Assembly: GCA_035610365.1 (NCBI GenBank)
Contig: CM069432.1
Location: 276,619,482 to 276,683,481 of the forward strand
Reading direction: 5' to 3'
Source of the DNA: Aquatica leii
Taxonomy: Eukaryota; Arthropoda; Insecta; Coleoptera; Lampyridae
DNA length: 64,000 nt
Shown here: in pieces, positions 1 to 11,273 of the stretch
How the letters are laid out: each line of letters opens with the position of its first letter
How positions within the stretch are numbered: the stretch's first letter is position 1
Translations under genes and position numbers: made by a program
Notes under the pieces: generated by a model
What the model was told of the DNA's origin: nothing
The model's input: only the letters and a program-made list of their open reading frames with translations
Database searches by the model: none

Positions 1-222
1 ATGAAATTAGAATATAGGGAAACCACAACTTTGTCAAGACCAGCGCTAGAGAGCAACCCAGAACTATCCAGAGACGTCAATTACACTCCCTATTTTTACA
101 CGGCGCTCAAAAAAGCAGACGACAATTCTTTTACTATGACAGTCGAACACCACAGCTACGTACCAGATGATCCACCATGGCGCAGAGGACATGTTATAGA
201 GCTCCAAATCACTAAAGCCTAG
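1..222 (+). CDS. Unrecognised small ORF at left edge
   Basis: This 73-codon open frame starts with ATG at the first base and ends at TAG. It may be the 3' part of a longer gene cut by the window edge. The product is mildly hydrophilic and includes the stretch PDDPPWRRGHVIELQITKA near its end. I see no signal peptide, membrane segment or motif I can place in a family. The sequence just to the right is a decayed BEL/Pao element on the other strand, so it could equally be a scrap of another mobile element. No function is proposed. Confidence 0.25.
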   Translation: MKLEYRETTTLSRPALESNPELSRDVNYTPYFYTALKKADDNSFTMTVEHHSYVPDDPPWRRGHVIELQITKA

Positions 223-429
223 AAACAACAATTCTTATCTTCTGTTACTTTTGGAATCTCCAAATCTAGAAGAAATCAGAAATGAATGTGGTTTTGAAAA
301 TAAATTTTTAAAGGATATGCTAGAATATGACGTACAACGCGCAAAAAAAATTTAAATTCTTAGGCGAGTGTGGCCTACTAAGCAAAATATAGCAAAAAAA
401 TATAATAAGATAAAGACAAGAAAGTGCTA
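223..429. other. AT-rich spacer, nothing recognised
   Basis: No coding signal or clear repeat was seen between the left-edge ORF and the first BEL/Pao residues. The end of the BEL/Pao relic may extend into it beyond recognition. Confidence 0.3.
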
Positions 430-959
430 AAAGCCTCTAAGAAAAAATACTACTTGCGAATCAGACCACATTATTAACTTAACTAAAAACTAATTTTATT
501 AACAAAAGCTATTTTTAAAAACGAAATTAAAAACGTGGAATCGACATTTTTTCGCTACTATCGCAAAACCCATGCTTTTTACAAATTGTAGTATTGTTTA
601 TAGGCAAAACACGCGGTATTGCAATTTGTTTTAAAAAAGGTAACTCAAATTGATAAGAATTCCATGTTTCCCTAATATCTGGAGGAACTGTATCATGCCA
701 ATCCAATTTTAACATTCATAATTTTTGTATCAAATTTTTAGCAAAAACAACTAACGGCGATAAAAAAACCTAATGGATCAAAAACAGCAATATTAATTTA
801 AAGCATCGAGATTCTTCTATTGAATGACACCCTGTAATTACGTCATCCACATAAACGTCCGACTATAACAGTTTTGCGGTTATTGCATTTAAATGTTGCT
901 ATAGTTAGTGGTTTTACTCTCTAAAATGAAAAAAATTTAAAAGAACACCAATATCTATT
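430..959 (-). pseudogene. BEL/Pao pol: RT palm and downstream region
   Basis: Reading on the minus strand, the frame V-Y-V-D-D-V-I-T-G followed by C-H-S-I-E-E-S lies around 840-870. This is the RT catalytic YVDD box and the following residues of Pao elements. After a gap that lacks about a hundred expected residues comes FDPLGFLSP at about 760. Then follow the block LKLDWHDTVPPDI (from 712) and HGFCDSSEK near 545, and a scrap WSDSQVV near 455-470. Several in-frame stops separate the blocks. In intact elements this part of Pol acts in reverse transcription in the gag particle. Here it is a non-functional fossil. Confidence 0.8.
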
Positions 960-1137
960 TCATAATAGCTGAGTGAAGCCAGCGCCAGTTTGGGTTCTTG
1001 AACGAACTAAGTAAGTTAAGAACAGACGGGCGATGCTAAGTAGATAAACAACACACCACATACGAGCTAACACAACGGGTGCCACCACACAATAGAGGAA
1101 ACACAACAAGAACAAGAACAGCAGAGAGAGGTAAAAC

Positions 1138-1860
1138 ATGGAAGAATTAATAGGTAAAGTTAGCAATAAACTTGAAGCAATAGATGAAAGGAACAAACCT
1201 ATTGAAACAAAAATAAACGCCCTACAATTAAAAATACAAAATGTAATCAAAAACTCTAAGAAATGAATGAAAAACTAAATGCCCAGCTTATAGAACAAAA
1301 TATAAGAATGGAATCACTAGAAAAAAAATACGCAAAAAGAACATAATTATACAAAAAATAAAAGAAAACGACAATGAACAGGAACCAATACTGATGGAAA
1401 AAATCCTAAGCAAAATGGAAATAACATTAAACATGGAAACGGAACTCTGCGAGATATAGAGAATAGGTAGGAAATCACAATAACAAGGGAAAAATAAACC
1501 AGTTATTATAGAATTTAACTCATGGAATAAGAAAATAGAAGAAAATAACCTACATGAAAAAAGCAAAAACAAAGCAATACAAGGCAAATCCTATCGGTAA
1601 TAAACTAATAATAAATGGAGAATACTACACACTCGAGCAATTACAACAGCAAGAAGAAAATGAGAACGAAGAGGCGAAAAGCAAGAAACGATCAGATTAG
1701 AGAAAACAGCAATAAAAGATTACCTCAAGAAACAGAAAATTCAAAGCTATCAGGAAGCAAGACTGTATGGGCACAAGATCTACTAGCGTGGCGTCCAACG
1801 ACGATGAACGAAACCAAACCAAAAAACAAGATGCGTAAACAAAAAATACAAAAAATAAAA
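1138..1860 (+). pseudogene. LINE ORF1-like region
   Basis: The frame opens at ATG 1138 with a lysine- and glutamate-rich, coiled-coil-like stretch (MEELIGKVSNKLEAIDERN). It is soon broken by stops. Later, in shifting frames, come pieces such as PVIIEFNSWNKKIEENNLHE near 1500-1560 and NKLIINGEYYTLEQLQQQEE near 1600-1660. These look like the RNA-binding ORF1 protein of LINEs, which coats the element RNA. At least three frameshifts or stops interrupt it. It sits directly upstream of the endonuclease, as expected for ORF1. Confidence 0.5.
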
Positions 1861-1917
1861 ATATGACGACAATGGCGAAAAAATCGAGAAAGAGCAAAAA
1901 GACGAGAAAGAATCAAA

Positions 1918-4646
1918 ATATGGCAAGATTAGAAACATGGAACATAAAAACATTATTAGAAATAAGAAAGATGGAAGAAGTAAATAAGGAAATGCAAAGA
2001 TGTAAAATAAATATATTAGCACTACAAGAAGTGAGATGGAGAGATAAAGGCCGATTAGATAAAGAAAAATACTAAATAATGTACGCAGGAGAAAAAAAAA
2101 ACAAGGAAGTAATGGAATAGTTTTTATGATAGATAAAAAATATAGAAACCAAGTACTGGAAGTCAAGAAAATAAATGGCAGAATCTCATATCTAAGAATT
2201 AAAAACCAGAAAGCAAATATTGCTATAATAAATGTATATGCACCAAACGAAGTAGCAACGAATGAAGAATAGGACATATTCTACGAAACTATAGAAAGTA
2301 GATGCGAGAAAATCCCAAAACTCGCTAATATTGCTAGGGGACCTGAATGCAATTATAGAATAAGAAAAGCACATACAAAATGTAGCAGGCAAAGAAACGC
2401 TGCATCAAAAAACCAATGATAATGGAACAAGATTATGTAACCTAGCAGAAGAATTTAATTTGTTCATAACAAGCACAAAGTACACGCATAAAAAGGAGCA
2501 TAAAGTCACATGGACAAGACCACATTCTAATACAAAAGAAAAGAAAAAGTATAATACAAGATGTAAGATCTTACAGAAGAACCAGTGTAAAAACAGACTA
2601 CTACTTAGTAATAGCCAAAACAAAGTTAAGACTGGCAAGAGATAACAAAACTCAAACAATAGCCAAAATGGAATATTGGGAGTTTAAACAATGAAGACAA
2701 CAAAAGAAAGTTTTAAGAAGAAGTCAAAAGACAACTAGGAAAAACAAACAAAAATTAAAACATAGAAGACGAATGGAACAACATAAAAACTGCAATAATG
2801 GAAACATCAGAAAAAACCATTAAAAAAACAAATAAAACAGAGAAAAATTGGTACGACGATGAATGCAATAAAATAATAAAGAAAAAGAGAGAGGCAAGAT
2901 TAAAATGGATAAGAACAAACGAAGAAGACAATTATGAAAAGTACAGGCAAATACGAAAAGGCGGAATAAAATTAATAAAAAACAAGAAGCTGAAATAGCT
3001 AAAAGCAAGAATGGAGGACTTAGAAAAGGACAACAAAAACAACAAAAATTGATATAGAAAATAAGACAGCAAACAATGAAGAAGCAATAACAGGAATAAA
3101 TAAAAAAAGACAAGAATACTTAGAAAACTTGGAAATATCAGAAGAAGGTACTAGCCGAGATAAAGAAACAAATATTACGCAAGAAGAAGAAGAAACAGTG
3201 GAAAATCCAACACAAGAAAAGGTAAACCATATTATAAATAATTTAAAAAATGGAAAAACACTAGGGACAGACAATATATTCAATAAAATGCTAAGAAACG
3301 GAGGAAACGAACTAAAAACAAGAATATATGAGTTACTAGTGGCAGTATAGGAAAAAGAAGTAATGCCTGAAGAATGGCGATTAGAGATGATAATGCTTAT
3401 ACTAAAAAATGGAGATCTATCAAAATGTGACAACTATAGTAGAATAATGCTACTAAATATAGTGCATAAAGTGCTATCATCAATAATATTGACAAGACTG
3501 AATAAATACACACGAAGGGAGGTAGGAGAATACCAAAATGAATTCAGTCAAGGAAAATCTATAGTTGATGCAATACACATGCTAAATCAAGTGATAGAAA
3601 AATGCTATGAAAGAGAGATTGATCTGCATATTTTGTACATAGACTTTAAACAAGCATTTGACAGCTTAGAGAGAAAAGCGATAATAAAAGACATATCAAC
3701 ATTAGGAATACCAACCAAGATAAAACGACTAATTAAAATGTCATTGGAGGAATCAAAGGCAGTTGTAATAACACAAGAAGAATTAACGAACCCTGTGAAA
3801 CAAGCAAAAGGATTAGGACAATGAGATGGACTATCCGCAGCTCTATTAATCGTAGCATTAGAAAGTGTAATAAGAAATTGTAAAATAACCGGATCCATAA
3901 TACAAAAGTCAATACAAGTAATTGCGTATGCAGGCGACATCGCAGTAGTGTCAAGAGATGAGAGAAGCTTAGAGGAAATAACACAGAAAATAGAAGATGA
4001 GGCTAGAAAACGCGGATTAGAATTAAATTTAAAAAAAAACTAAGTATATAAAAATTAGTAAAGAACAGACGTTAAAAAATAAACCGGAAATCGTGATAGG
4101 AAAATACAAATTCGAGCATGTTCAAGCCTTCAAATATCCTGAAACAGTTATAAATAGCAAAAACGAGAGAAACATAGAAATAGCACAAAGAATAAAATCA
4201 GGACACAACGCATACAACAGATTTAAAGAAATTATGAAAAGTAAACAGATAACAAAGGAAACAAAAATGAGAATGTACAAAGTAGCAATAAGACCAGCAG
4301 TACTATACGCAAGTAAAACCATGCGCATCACAAATAAAGATGCAGAGAAATTGATTGAAAGTACTTGAACGAAAAATAATTAGAAGAATATATGGACCAA
4401 AGAAAATAAATGAAGGATTACATATAAGATTAACAAACTAAGAGATAGAAGAAAAAACTAAAAAGAGACAACATAGTAAAGGAAATTAAAGCCAGGAGAA
4501 TACGTTGGTATGGACATGTAAATAGAAAAGAAGAATCAATTGCGAAAAAGATAATGAAATGAAAGTCACAAGAAACTAGAGCAAATGGGAGGCCAAAAAT
4601 AAGATGGGAAGATCAAGAAACAATGAAAGATAGGAAGATATGGAGG
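1918..4646 (+). pseudogene. LINE ORF2: endonuclease and reverse transcriptase
   Basis: The endonuclease begins near 1920 with TWNIKTLLEIRKMEEVNKE and continues with NILALQEVRW, the metal-binding glutamate motif of AP-type nucleases. Later endonuclease pieces are out of frame. The reverse transcriptase occupies about 3190-4060. It has a degenerate finger region (GTDNIFNKML), PEEWRLEMIMLILKNGD, the fold block LYIDFKQAFDSLERKA (3636-3683) and a palm box degraded to AYAGDIAVVS, where YADD would be expected. The C-terminal thumb and tail follow at 4093-4368 (RPAVLYASKTM) and about 4498-4640 (IRWYGHVNRKEE). Stops and frameshifts are frequent and the catalytic box is damaged, so it cannot be active. 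Confidence 0.8.
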
Positions 4647-5143
4647 AAAATATTCTTGAACAGGGTGACTTGCATCAAATCTCCACAACAATCTTTGTAA
4701 ATCTTTTTGATTTTCTTGTAATATAATCTGACAATACATTTGTTTGATATCAGCAGTAATAGCATATTTGTACAATCGAAATCGCAATAAAACAATATTT
4801 GCTAGTAATTTAGGTCCCACTAATAAGGCATCGTTTAAAGATATTTCACTCCACAATTTTGCTGAAGCGTTAAAATTTGCACGCAACTTTGTTAATGTGC
4901 TATCTTGCTTGAGCACTCCATGATGAGGAACAAAATACCCGTGATTCCTATTGACTAATGGGTCAGCTATAAACGTATAACCCGAATCTAAATCCTACAT
5001 TGCTTTTTTATACTCTGCTGGAAATGCAGTATCTTTTACCATACGTATTTCAAATGATTTTAAACAACGTAAAGCGTTAGCATAACTATTTCAAAAAACT
5101 GGAAGATAATTATCTTGAAAAGGTAAAGCATACCCATTAATAG
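4647..5143 (-). pseudogene. BEL/Pao RT, N-terminal half
   Basis: The longest clean part is 4650-4916 on the minus strand. It has DSTLTKLRANFNASAKLWSE, then SLNDALLVGPKLLANI, LRFRLYKYAITADIKQMYCQ and LLWRF, ending at PVQEY where the LINE begins. These are the conserved RT fingers and first palm aspartate (TADI) of BEL/Pao. Upstream at about 5030-5140 are ALPFQDNYLPVF, SYANALRCLKSFEIRMVKD and HGYFVPHHGVLK. A TAG stop lies after EYKKAM. The frame ends at the solo LTR that starts at 5144. Confidence 0.85.
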
Positions 5144-5578
5144 TGAAACGTTCGAGAAGTTATTCGCAACTTCGAGAGCCTTCGCGAGGTTTTCTAGAAC
5201 GTTCACCGAAGGATGTGGAACATACGGGAACGTTTTGCAAAAATGTATAAATACTGTGCAAATAAATCCGAGGACAGTTATTGTGAAGACGGTATTGTTA
5301 AAAAGATTATTCAAGTTGAAATAAATAAGTGACTAACGCGTGTGTGCAGATAAATATACGAAGTATAATCTTGTACGTGACTTACGTGTAAACAAACAAT
5401 AAGTGTTAAATAGTTATCTGCGGACTTTATCTTATCTTCGTGTAAGTGATAGCGGTTTATATAAATTATCGTGTAAGCCTATTTATTATATTTCCTTAGA
5501 TTTAATTAGTTCGGTTAGTTTAAATATTTTTAGTATATGTAAAAATAAATTAGTTTTAATAATAAAATAATCGTTACA
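5144..5578 (+). repeat. Solo LTR (TGAAAC/TGTAACG family)
   Basis: This 435 bp block begins TGAAACGTTCGAG and ends TCGTTACA, so it has the TG...CA ends of an LTR. It is closely matched in reverse complement by 44484-44903 and more distantly by 43222-43632, which lies next to gypsy gag. No internal region is attached, so it is a solo LTR. Flanks ATAG and ATAT match at 3 of 4 bases, possibly an eroded duplication. The orientation is inferred from a TATA box at 5246. Confidence 0.75.
5246..5253 (+). promoter_or_regulatory. Putative LTR TATA box
   Basis: TATAAATA lies about 100 bp into the LTR. The same motif is preserved in the inverted copy near 44800, which supports a promoter role for this LTR family. 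No experimental support exists here. Confidence 0.4.
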
Positions 5579-6180
5579 ATATAATTAAATTGACAAATGT
5601 CAAAAATGACAAATTAAAACTATCAATAAACACCCAGCCAGAAATGATAAAAAATAAATTAAAATTTAAAACATAGAAAGGTAAAATTAGAATTTAGGAT
5701 TAGGTAGAAGAGAAGTGCTTATATCGAGAAGTTCATTAATACACGTAGAAGAATTATCATTATAAAGACAATCTAAAATTTCAAAATAATGAATAATAAT
5801 GATAATGGCATGACAAAAATGTTGTTATTGAAATCAGGAGAGAAAGAATGCGTAGTAGACAAAATGTGATTTGCAAAGGCAGAACATGTATTAGAGATAT
5901 CAGTATTTAAATTTCTATTAATAAAATAAATGTTCTTTTAATCTAATTTTATACTTTCTTCCAGTTTGACCGACATAAGAAGAAGTACAAGAAGAACGCG
6001 AAATTTTGTAAACATCAGATTCATCTAAAGCAGAAATAGGATTTTTATTATTAGCAATATAAGATTTTAAATTATTATTCGTAGAAAAGAAATAGAAACA
6101 TTAAATTGTTTAAACAAATTTGTAAGGAAAAGACAAGAAGGAATAAAATAAAGAACAGAATATGAAATTTAAAAAAAAAA
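5579..6180. other. AT-rich intergenic stretch
   Basis: No coding similarity or repeat is recognised. It is strongly AT-rich with many stops in all frames. Confidence 0.4.
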
Positions 6181-6500
6181 TCATCGCAGGTAGTATTCGA
6201 ACCTAGATTATATATGTGAATTCATTTGAAATTATAAATAAAATATCTAATAAACTGTTTATGTTTATATGAATAAATTGTTAAGAAGAATTATCTCTAT
6301 AAGAAACTGTAAAAATAATTCGATTAATTTACATACGTACAAAATTATATAAAAAAAACTGTTAAAAATGGCGGATACGCCCACTTCCGGTTATTTTATC
6401 AGAACCATCTTTTGATAACACTAAGAAAATATGAAAAGCCAACTCCATACTAAATTTAAAGTTACTAGTACTTTTGGTTGGAGAGTTATCGTAGGTACAA
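6181..6500 (+). repeat. 330 bp interspersed repeat, copy 1
   Basis: Shares most of its length with 55773-56104, 56230-56425 and 56935-57260. Landmarks in order are ATTCGAACCTAG near the start, AATAAACTGTT, TTTACATACGTACAAAATTAT, ACGCCCACTTCCGG, CATCTTTTGATA, AAGCCAACTCCATAC and AGAGTTATCGT near the end. The opening carries the reverse complement of a tRNA-type B box (GGTTCGAAT). No ORF is conserved among copies. Confidence 0.75.
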
Positions 6501-6669
6501 CAAACACACAGACACAGACATCCAAATTGTTTTTGTTAAAAATAGATTTTTCTGACTAAGGAGAACTTGAAACGTAAAATTACGAAAAAAAATTGTGTTT
6601 GCTTTAATTCACAAAATTGTACAAAACTTGTAATAATCATTGTTTTGATATATTTTTTTATACGACAAT
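6501..6669. other. Short spacer to the I-like LINE
   Basis: Contains a short ACAC-rich tract (ACACACAGACACAGACA, 6505-6521) and then AT-rich sequence. Nothing else is recognised. Confidence 0.35.
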
Positions 6670-6757
6670 TCAAAATTACTTTTTTTTTAATGGCTTCGAC
6701 TGCTTAGGTCTTTTCGCCATACAAGAATAGATTCAAACTACGTGTAGTCATTTACCA

Positions 6758-7679
6758 TCACATTTTTTCATACAACCCAATTGCTTTTATATACTGCAAC
6801 ATATTTTTCATGCTTGGTATACTACTGAAATTCCGCACAATATCCGCCTGTATGTCATACACCTGCCGCTGATTAACAAAGTCTGCACAATCACTTATCA
6901 CATGCTTCACAGTAAGGTTGGTGTTACAAGTATGGCATTGGGGTCTAGGTTGACCCTTTAAAAGATATTCATGTGTTACTTTGGTGTGTCCTATTCTTAA
7001 ACGATGTATTTTTATTTGCTCTTCCCTGCGAAACCCATGCAAGTGCGCTTTTTCTTTTACCTGTTGTTTAATATGCGTAAGGTAGGTATCTTCCATTTGC
7101 CACTTATCTTGCCAAATCTCAAAGATTTTTTTTTTTAGATGTACTTGAATGTCCGACATTTTAACATGTGACTCGTTCATCTGTGGGGTTGTGATTGCTC
7201 GTCTTGCTGCACTATCTGCCTTTTCATTTCCAGGAATTCCTGAATGCCCAAGTACCGAAACAAACACAGGCTTGATTCCATATCTATTGAGATCGCACAG
7301 ACACACCTGACATATATCGGCCAAAGGGTCCCTCGTATACATGTCCGTTAAAGCATTTACAGCATTTAACGAATCGCTGATTATAATATAAGTTTTTTTT
7401 TGTGCGTACCATGGGAATGCATAGCAGTGCTTTCCATATTGCACACTGTTCGGCTACATATACTGAAGTTTCAGCTTTCAGGGCCCAACAATGGGTCACT
7501 TCATCTATTACAACAGCACATCCCGTTCCCAATTCACTTTTGGAACCATCGGTGTAGATAAGTGCCGTGTTTGTGTAGCTTTCAATGATATTTTTGAACG
7601 AACGTAAGTATTCTTCTTTCTTTGTTGTACTTCTGTGTAAGTTTTTAAGTTCTAGTCTCACCTCAATTTCAGGTATCAA
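6758..7679 (-). pseudogene. I-like LINE ORF2: RNase H and C-terminal region
   Basis: The RNase H domain starts near 7570 with IYTDGSKSELGTG (first catalytic Asp). It continues with AEQCAIWKAL (Glu), and after a frameshift near 7410 with ISDSLNAVNAL (Asp) and GHSGIPGNEKADSAARRA (final His/Asp region). A further ~150 residues follow, containing RLRIGHTKVTHEYLL and a Cys/His cluster CHTCNTNLTVKHVISDC near 6885-6935, typical of the end of I and Jockey-type Pol. The stop is at 6758. RNase H removes the RNA strand during cDNA synthesis. A single frameshift splits the domain; otherwise it is well preserved. Confidence 0.88.
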
Positions 7680-7869
7680 CCATGGCGCGTGCTCATACTT
7701 ACTTTCGTAAAATAGCGTGGGTACTGTTTCCTCTATTTGCTCCAGAAATTTCCTTGAAACGTATGCTGAGGGGTCGTGTTATAGTTACTCTTGTAGCAAA
7801 AACATTTTCTACTGGGAAAAGAAATCTACTATTCGGGTGAGTTGATTGCGATTTAACCTTTATTATGTA

Positions 7870-9668
7870 ACTTATCATTAGATGTTTCCTCCGGATGTCT
7901 AATGGGGGTAGGCCTGACTCACAATAGAGACTACAGACGGGGCTGGTAGGGAAAGCACCTAAACAATCCTTATTCCCATATTATGGATCCTATCTAGTTT
8001 TAGCAACCGCGATTTGCAAGCTGACGCATAAACAACAGCTCCATAATCCATTTGCGACATAATTAAGACGCGATATATGTTTAAAAGCGTTTGAGCTTCT
8101 GCACCCCATTTAGTATGGGATAGCACTTTTATTACGTACATAGTTTTCACACATTTCTGTTTTAGATGTTTAATATGCACATCCCATGTAAGTTTGCTGT
8201 CAAAAAAGAGTCCTAGAAAGGCTGTTGATGGCGTGCATACAATTGGTCTATCCTGAATATACAATAATGGATCATCGTGCGGTTTACGAAGTCTACAAAA
8301 ATGAACGCATTTGGTTTTGTCTTCAGAAAATTGGTAGCCAATTCTACTGCCATTTTACAGGATATTATTAATTGCAGATCGTAATTTCACGCTTATCTGT
8401 CGTACAGTAGCTCCAGTGGAATATATAGCCAGATCGTCTACATATAGTGCTCGGAAAACATCCGAGTCAACTCCGTAAGCTATTTCATTTATTGCAATCA
8501 GAAACAGAGTACAGCTAAGCGTTGAGTCCTGTGGGACACCGTTTTCTAATATTTTAACATTTGACAGTGTGTTTCCTATTCGTACCTGAAAGTAACGATT
8601 GGACATAAAGGACTCGACAAATTTAGTTAATTAACCCTAAAACCGTATTTATATAATTTTTTTAATATACCCTGCCTCCAGGTCATATCGTAGGCCCCTT
8701 TTATGTCAAAAAAGACCGCTATTAAGTGTTGTCTTGTTCTTAAAGCTTCTTGTATAGCATTTTCTAGTTTAACTAGATGGTCCACCGTTGATCGGCCTTT
8801 TCTAAATCCTGCTTGGTACGATACTATTTTATGGTTTTTTTCGAGGTAGTATTGCAGTCTCTTATTCACCATTTTTTCCATCAGTTTACCTATACAGCAT
8901 GTAAGGCTTATTGGTCGATAGCTTGCTGCATATAAAGGATTCTTTCCCCCTTTATGTATGGGTACCACTGTAGCTACCTTCCATTGTTCGGGGTATGTTC
9001 CCTGACTCCATAGGTCATTGAAAACCTTTAATAGATCAGTTTTCACTTGTGAGTTTAAATGGCCTAGCATTTCATTTGATATTTCATCCGGTCCTGGTGC
9101 AGTCTTCTTAAGCTCTTTTACGGCTACTTTTAGCTCACCTATGTTTAAAGGTTTGTTATAGTCTAGTTCTTGTTCGGTACTGAAATTGAGAGGCCCTTCA
9201 CTTTCATTTTTTTTGCACAAATTCCGAATCATAGTTATTATTACTGCTCATACTGGCAAAGTGGCGGGCAAGAACCTCGGCGATTTCTTTTTCTTCCTCT
9301 AGGATATTGCCATTTTCGTTTCTTAAATGAGTTATTTGTTTATATTCAGCATTTCCTAATATTGCTTTTATTTTTCGCCACACCTGCCCTGTGTCTTGAG
9401 GAGATGATATTGTTGAAACATACTGGTTCCAGCTGTTTCTTTTACTTTCTAGAACAACACGTCTACTCACTGCTCTAGCTCTTTTGAACTGGATATGGTT
9501 TTCCATGGATGGTTCCCGTTGATATTTTCTGAAAGCAATTTTCTTACTCTTTATTGCCTTTTTAACTTCAGGATTCCACGAAGGCAAGGGTCGTTGAATA
9601 CGTTTTCCATCTGATTTAGGTATACTAGTTTGAGTCGCATCTTTAATACATTTTGTTACGTTATCCAC
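7870..9668 (-). pseudogene. I-like LINE ORF2: reverse transcriptase
   Basis: Two clean blocks join by a frameshift near 9220. The first (9204-9668) is the linker after the endonuclease, with RPLPSWNPEVKKAIKSKK. The second (8627-9232) holds ELKKTAPGPDEISNEML, EQWKVATVVPIHKGGKN, SYRPISLTCCIGKLMEKM, YQAGFRKGRSTVDHL and AVFFDIKGAYDM, which carries the first catalytic Asp. After a stop the palm continues at 8355-8606 with GVPQDSTLSCTLFL (usual GSxLSP altered) and the catalytic YVDD at 8433-8444. The thumb follows at 7959-8264 (FLGLFFDSKLTWDVHI). The RT copies the element RNA at the nicked target. Confidence 0.92.
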
Positions 9669-9699
9669 ATTTACAGGGCTATGTGTAACAAGGTTATTA

Positions 9700-10421
9700 G
9701 TAAAAGAATTCCAATCAGCCTTTTCTACAATCCATCTTTTATATATTACTTTTTCTCTTTCAGGTATATCCGTTCTTATAATATTGGAAAATGGTCGCTG
9801 TTATGCAAGTCATTTATTACTTCCCACTTAATACGAGGAGTTAGATTGGTAGAGACTAATGTAAGGTCAATAGCTGAAAACTTATTTGACCTAGCAATGT
9901 GATATGTAGGCAAGCCGGTGTTTAGGATTACAATATCATCTCTGATCAGCCAATTTTCTAGTAATCTACCTTTCCTACACGTACATATTTTCTGATCCCC
10001 AAATCGGGTTATGGGCATTGAAATCTCCTGTAATAACGAAAGGTCGTGGAAGCTGATCAACAAGTTGGGAGATTTCATCTATTGTCCAATTATTATCACG
10101 TAAGTAAATATTACAGACAGTGAATTGCAATGGTAAACGTATCTTAACGGCAACCGCTTGCAGACGTGTATTAATTTGAATCTTTTCATATACTACATTG
10201 TTTCGTAAGAGAATTAATACACCACCACTGCTTCTTTGATCGTTAATACCGTCTCGCCGTTCAATATCGTAACCTCGTAAGCGATACGGTTGATTATGCC
10301 TAAGATGAGTTTCTTGAAAGCAAAAACACATTGGGTTATACTCAAGCAATATCATCTTTATGTCACAGTATCTCCTTATTATACCCCTACAATTCCATTG
10401 TATAATTTTATTTGTATCCAT
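9700..10421 (-). pseudogene. I-like LINE ORF2: AP-type endonuclease
   Basis: ORF2 opens with ATG at 10421 (MDTNKIIQWNCRG), 136 bp after the end of ORF1. Visible nuclease motifs are QWNCRG (Asn), CFQETHL (metal-binding Glu), SSGGVLIL, ITGDFNAHNPIWGS (Asp/Asn pair) and, after a frameshift near 9985, IDLTLVST and NSDHFPIL (final Asp-His). Every catalytic motif of an AP-type LINE endonuclease is therefore present. The enzyme nicks chromosomal DNA to start target-primed reverse transcription. Apart from that frameshift the domain reads cleanly. Confidence 0.9.
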
Positions 10422-11270
10422 CGTAAAATGTTTGACTGGTTATTAAATAACATGTAGATAAAATAAAAAAAAGAAAAAAAAACAGATAACTGTGTATATA
10501 TGGACAAAACAAATCAGATTAAAGACAAAGAAATGAATAAAATAGAAGACACACAATTAACCACCTTTATGTGTGGATTCTCTAGATGTAGACCGGGATC
10601 TCAAAGAATCTTGGGAATAATCCCTGGGTTTCCTAGTTTTACCTTTCGGCCGACCTCTTGGCTTCTTCACCATGTTGGTATCCTTTTGCTGGCTAAAAGA
10701 AGGCTGACTACCCTCGATGCAACCTTTTTCCTCAGGTGGTGTTCTCTGATCGTCTTTTCGTTTTTTATTTTCTCGATTAATATCAAGTGTAAGCTTCGTA
10801 CTCGTCACCTCTTCTGTGCTATCGTTTCTCAAAACAAACACAGCCTTCAGCGCATCTACCAACCTAGGCAACAGTTCCCTTTCCAACTCTTTTACATCTA
10901 TACTTTTAATTTCGGGGCCGATTTCTTGAACAGCTTGAATGGGTATTCGTGCTGGAGCAGTAGCGACTTGCGCAAAGGAAGTACTTGGTGTTACCATTGT
11001 GTCTACTTTCTTCTTTGCATCGAAGTAAGACAGCCTGTGCACTATCTTAACTTTTTGTATTTTCATTTCTTGTCTAAAGACCGCACACGTTTTTGCCGTG
11101 GCCATATGCTGCCCTTGACAGTTTAGACATACAATAGGTTCTTCACACCACGAACCCTCATGGGTGGGTTTTCCACATACACACCGCTTATCGTGCTTGC
11201 AATTTACTGACGAGTGTCCAAATCTTTGACAGTTAAAGCACCTCAAAGGATTTGGAATGTATGGGCGCAC

Positions 11271-11273
11271 CTA
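11271..11273 (-). other. In-frame TAG in gag just before the zinc knuckles
   Basis: The minus-strand frame reads ...AAFYPL, TAG, then V-R-P-Y-I-P-N-P-L-R-C. In related I-like gags this segment is continuous, so the simplest view is a nonsense mutation. Confidence 0.7.

Larger units (their letters stand above)
960..4646 (+). mobile_element. APE-type LINE inserted in the BEL/Pao pol
   Basis: About 3.7 kb of plus-strand non-LTR retrotransposon separates the two halves of the BEL/Pao RT. It has an ORF1-like 5' part, an apurinic-type endonuclease and a reverse transcriptase with a C-terminal region, in that order. Junctions are approximate, placed where recognisable BEL/Pao coding stops. A shared AATAT at both junctions is too short to claim as a target duplication. 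Many stops and frameshifts show age. The endonuclease and RT style matches the abundant insect 'endonuclease-reverse transcriptase' proteins. I could not fix the clade. Confidence 0.8.
430..5143 (-). mobile_element. BEL/Pao LTR retrotransposon pol relic, split by a LINE
   Basis: Two blocks of BEL/Pao pol on the minus strand flank a LINE in the opposite orientation. The right block holds the N-terminal half of the reverse transcriptase. The left block holds the catalytic YVDD box, the FDPLGFLSP region and the HGFCDSS and WSDSQ region typical of Pao RNase H-like segments. The two blocks are in the order expected if the LINE inserted into the RT gene. Stops, frameshifts and a deletion between YVDD and FDPLG show that the copy is dead. 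No LTR of its own was found. The relic stops on the right where the solo LTR at 5144 begins. Confidence 0.85.

Noticed and set aside
1783-2277. 164-codon minus-strand ORF, hydrophobic
   Set aside because: It lies opposite the AG-rich LINE endonuclease region; the Phe/Leu/Ser-rich product is a by-product of purine-rich coding on the other strand.
945-4655. Target duplication AATAT for the LINE in BEL/Pao
   Set aside because: Five AT-rich bases are expected by chance in this DNA and the LINE ends are not exact.
10500-11126. 208-codon plus-strand ORF
   Set aside because: Shadow of the I-like gag zinc-knuckle region on the minus strand, where clear Cys/His motifs are read.
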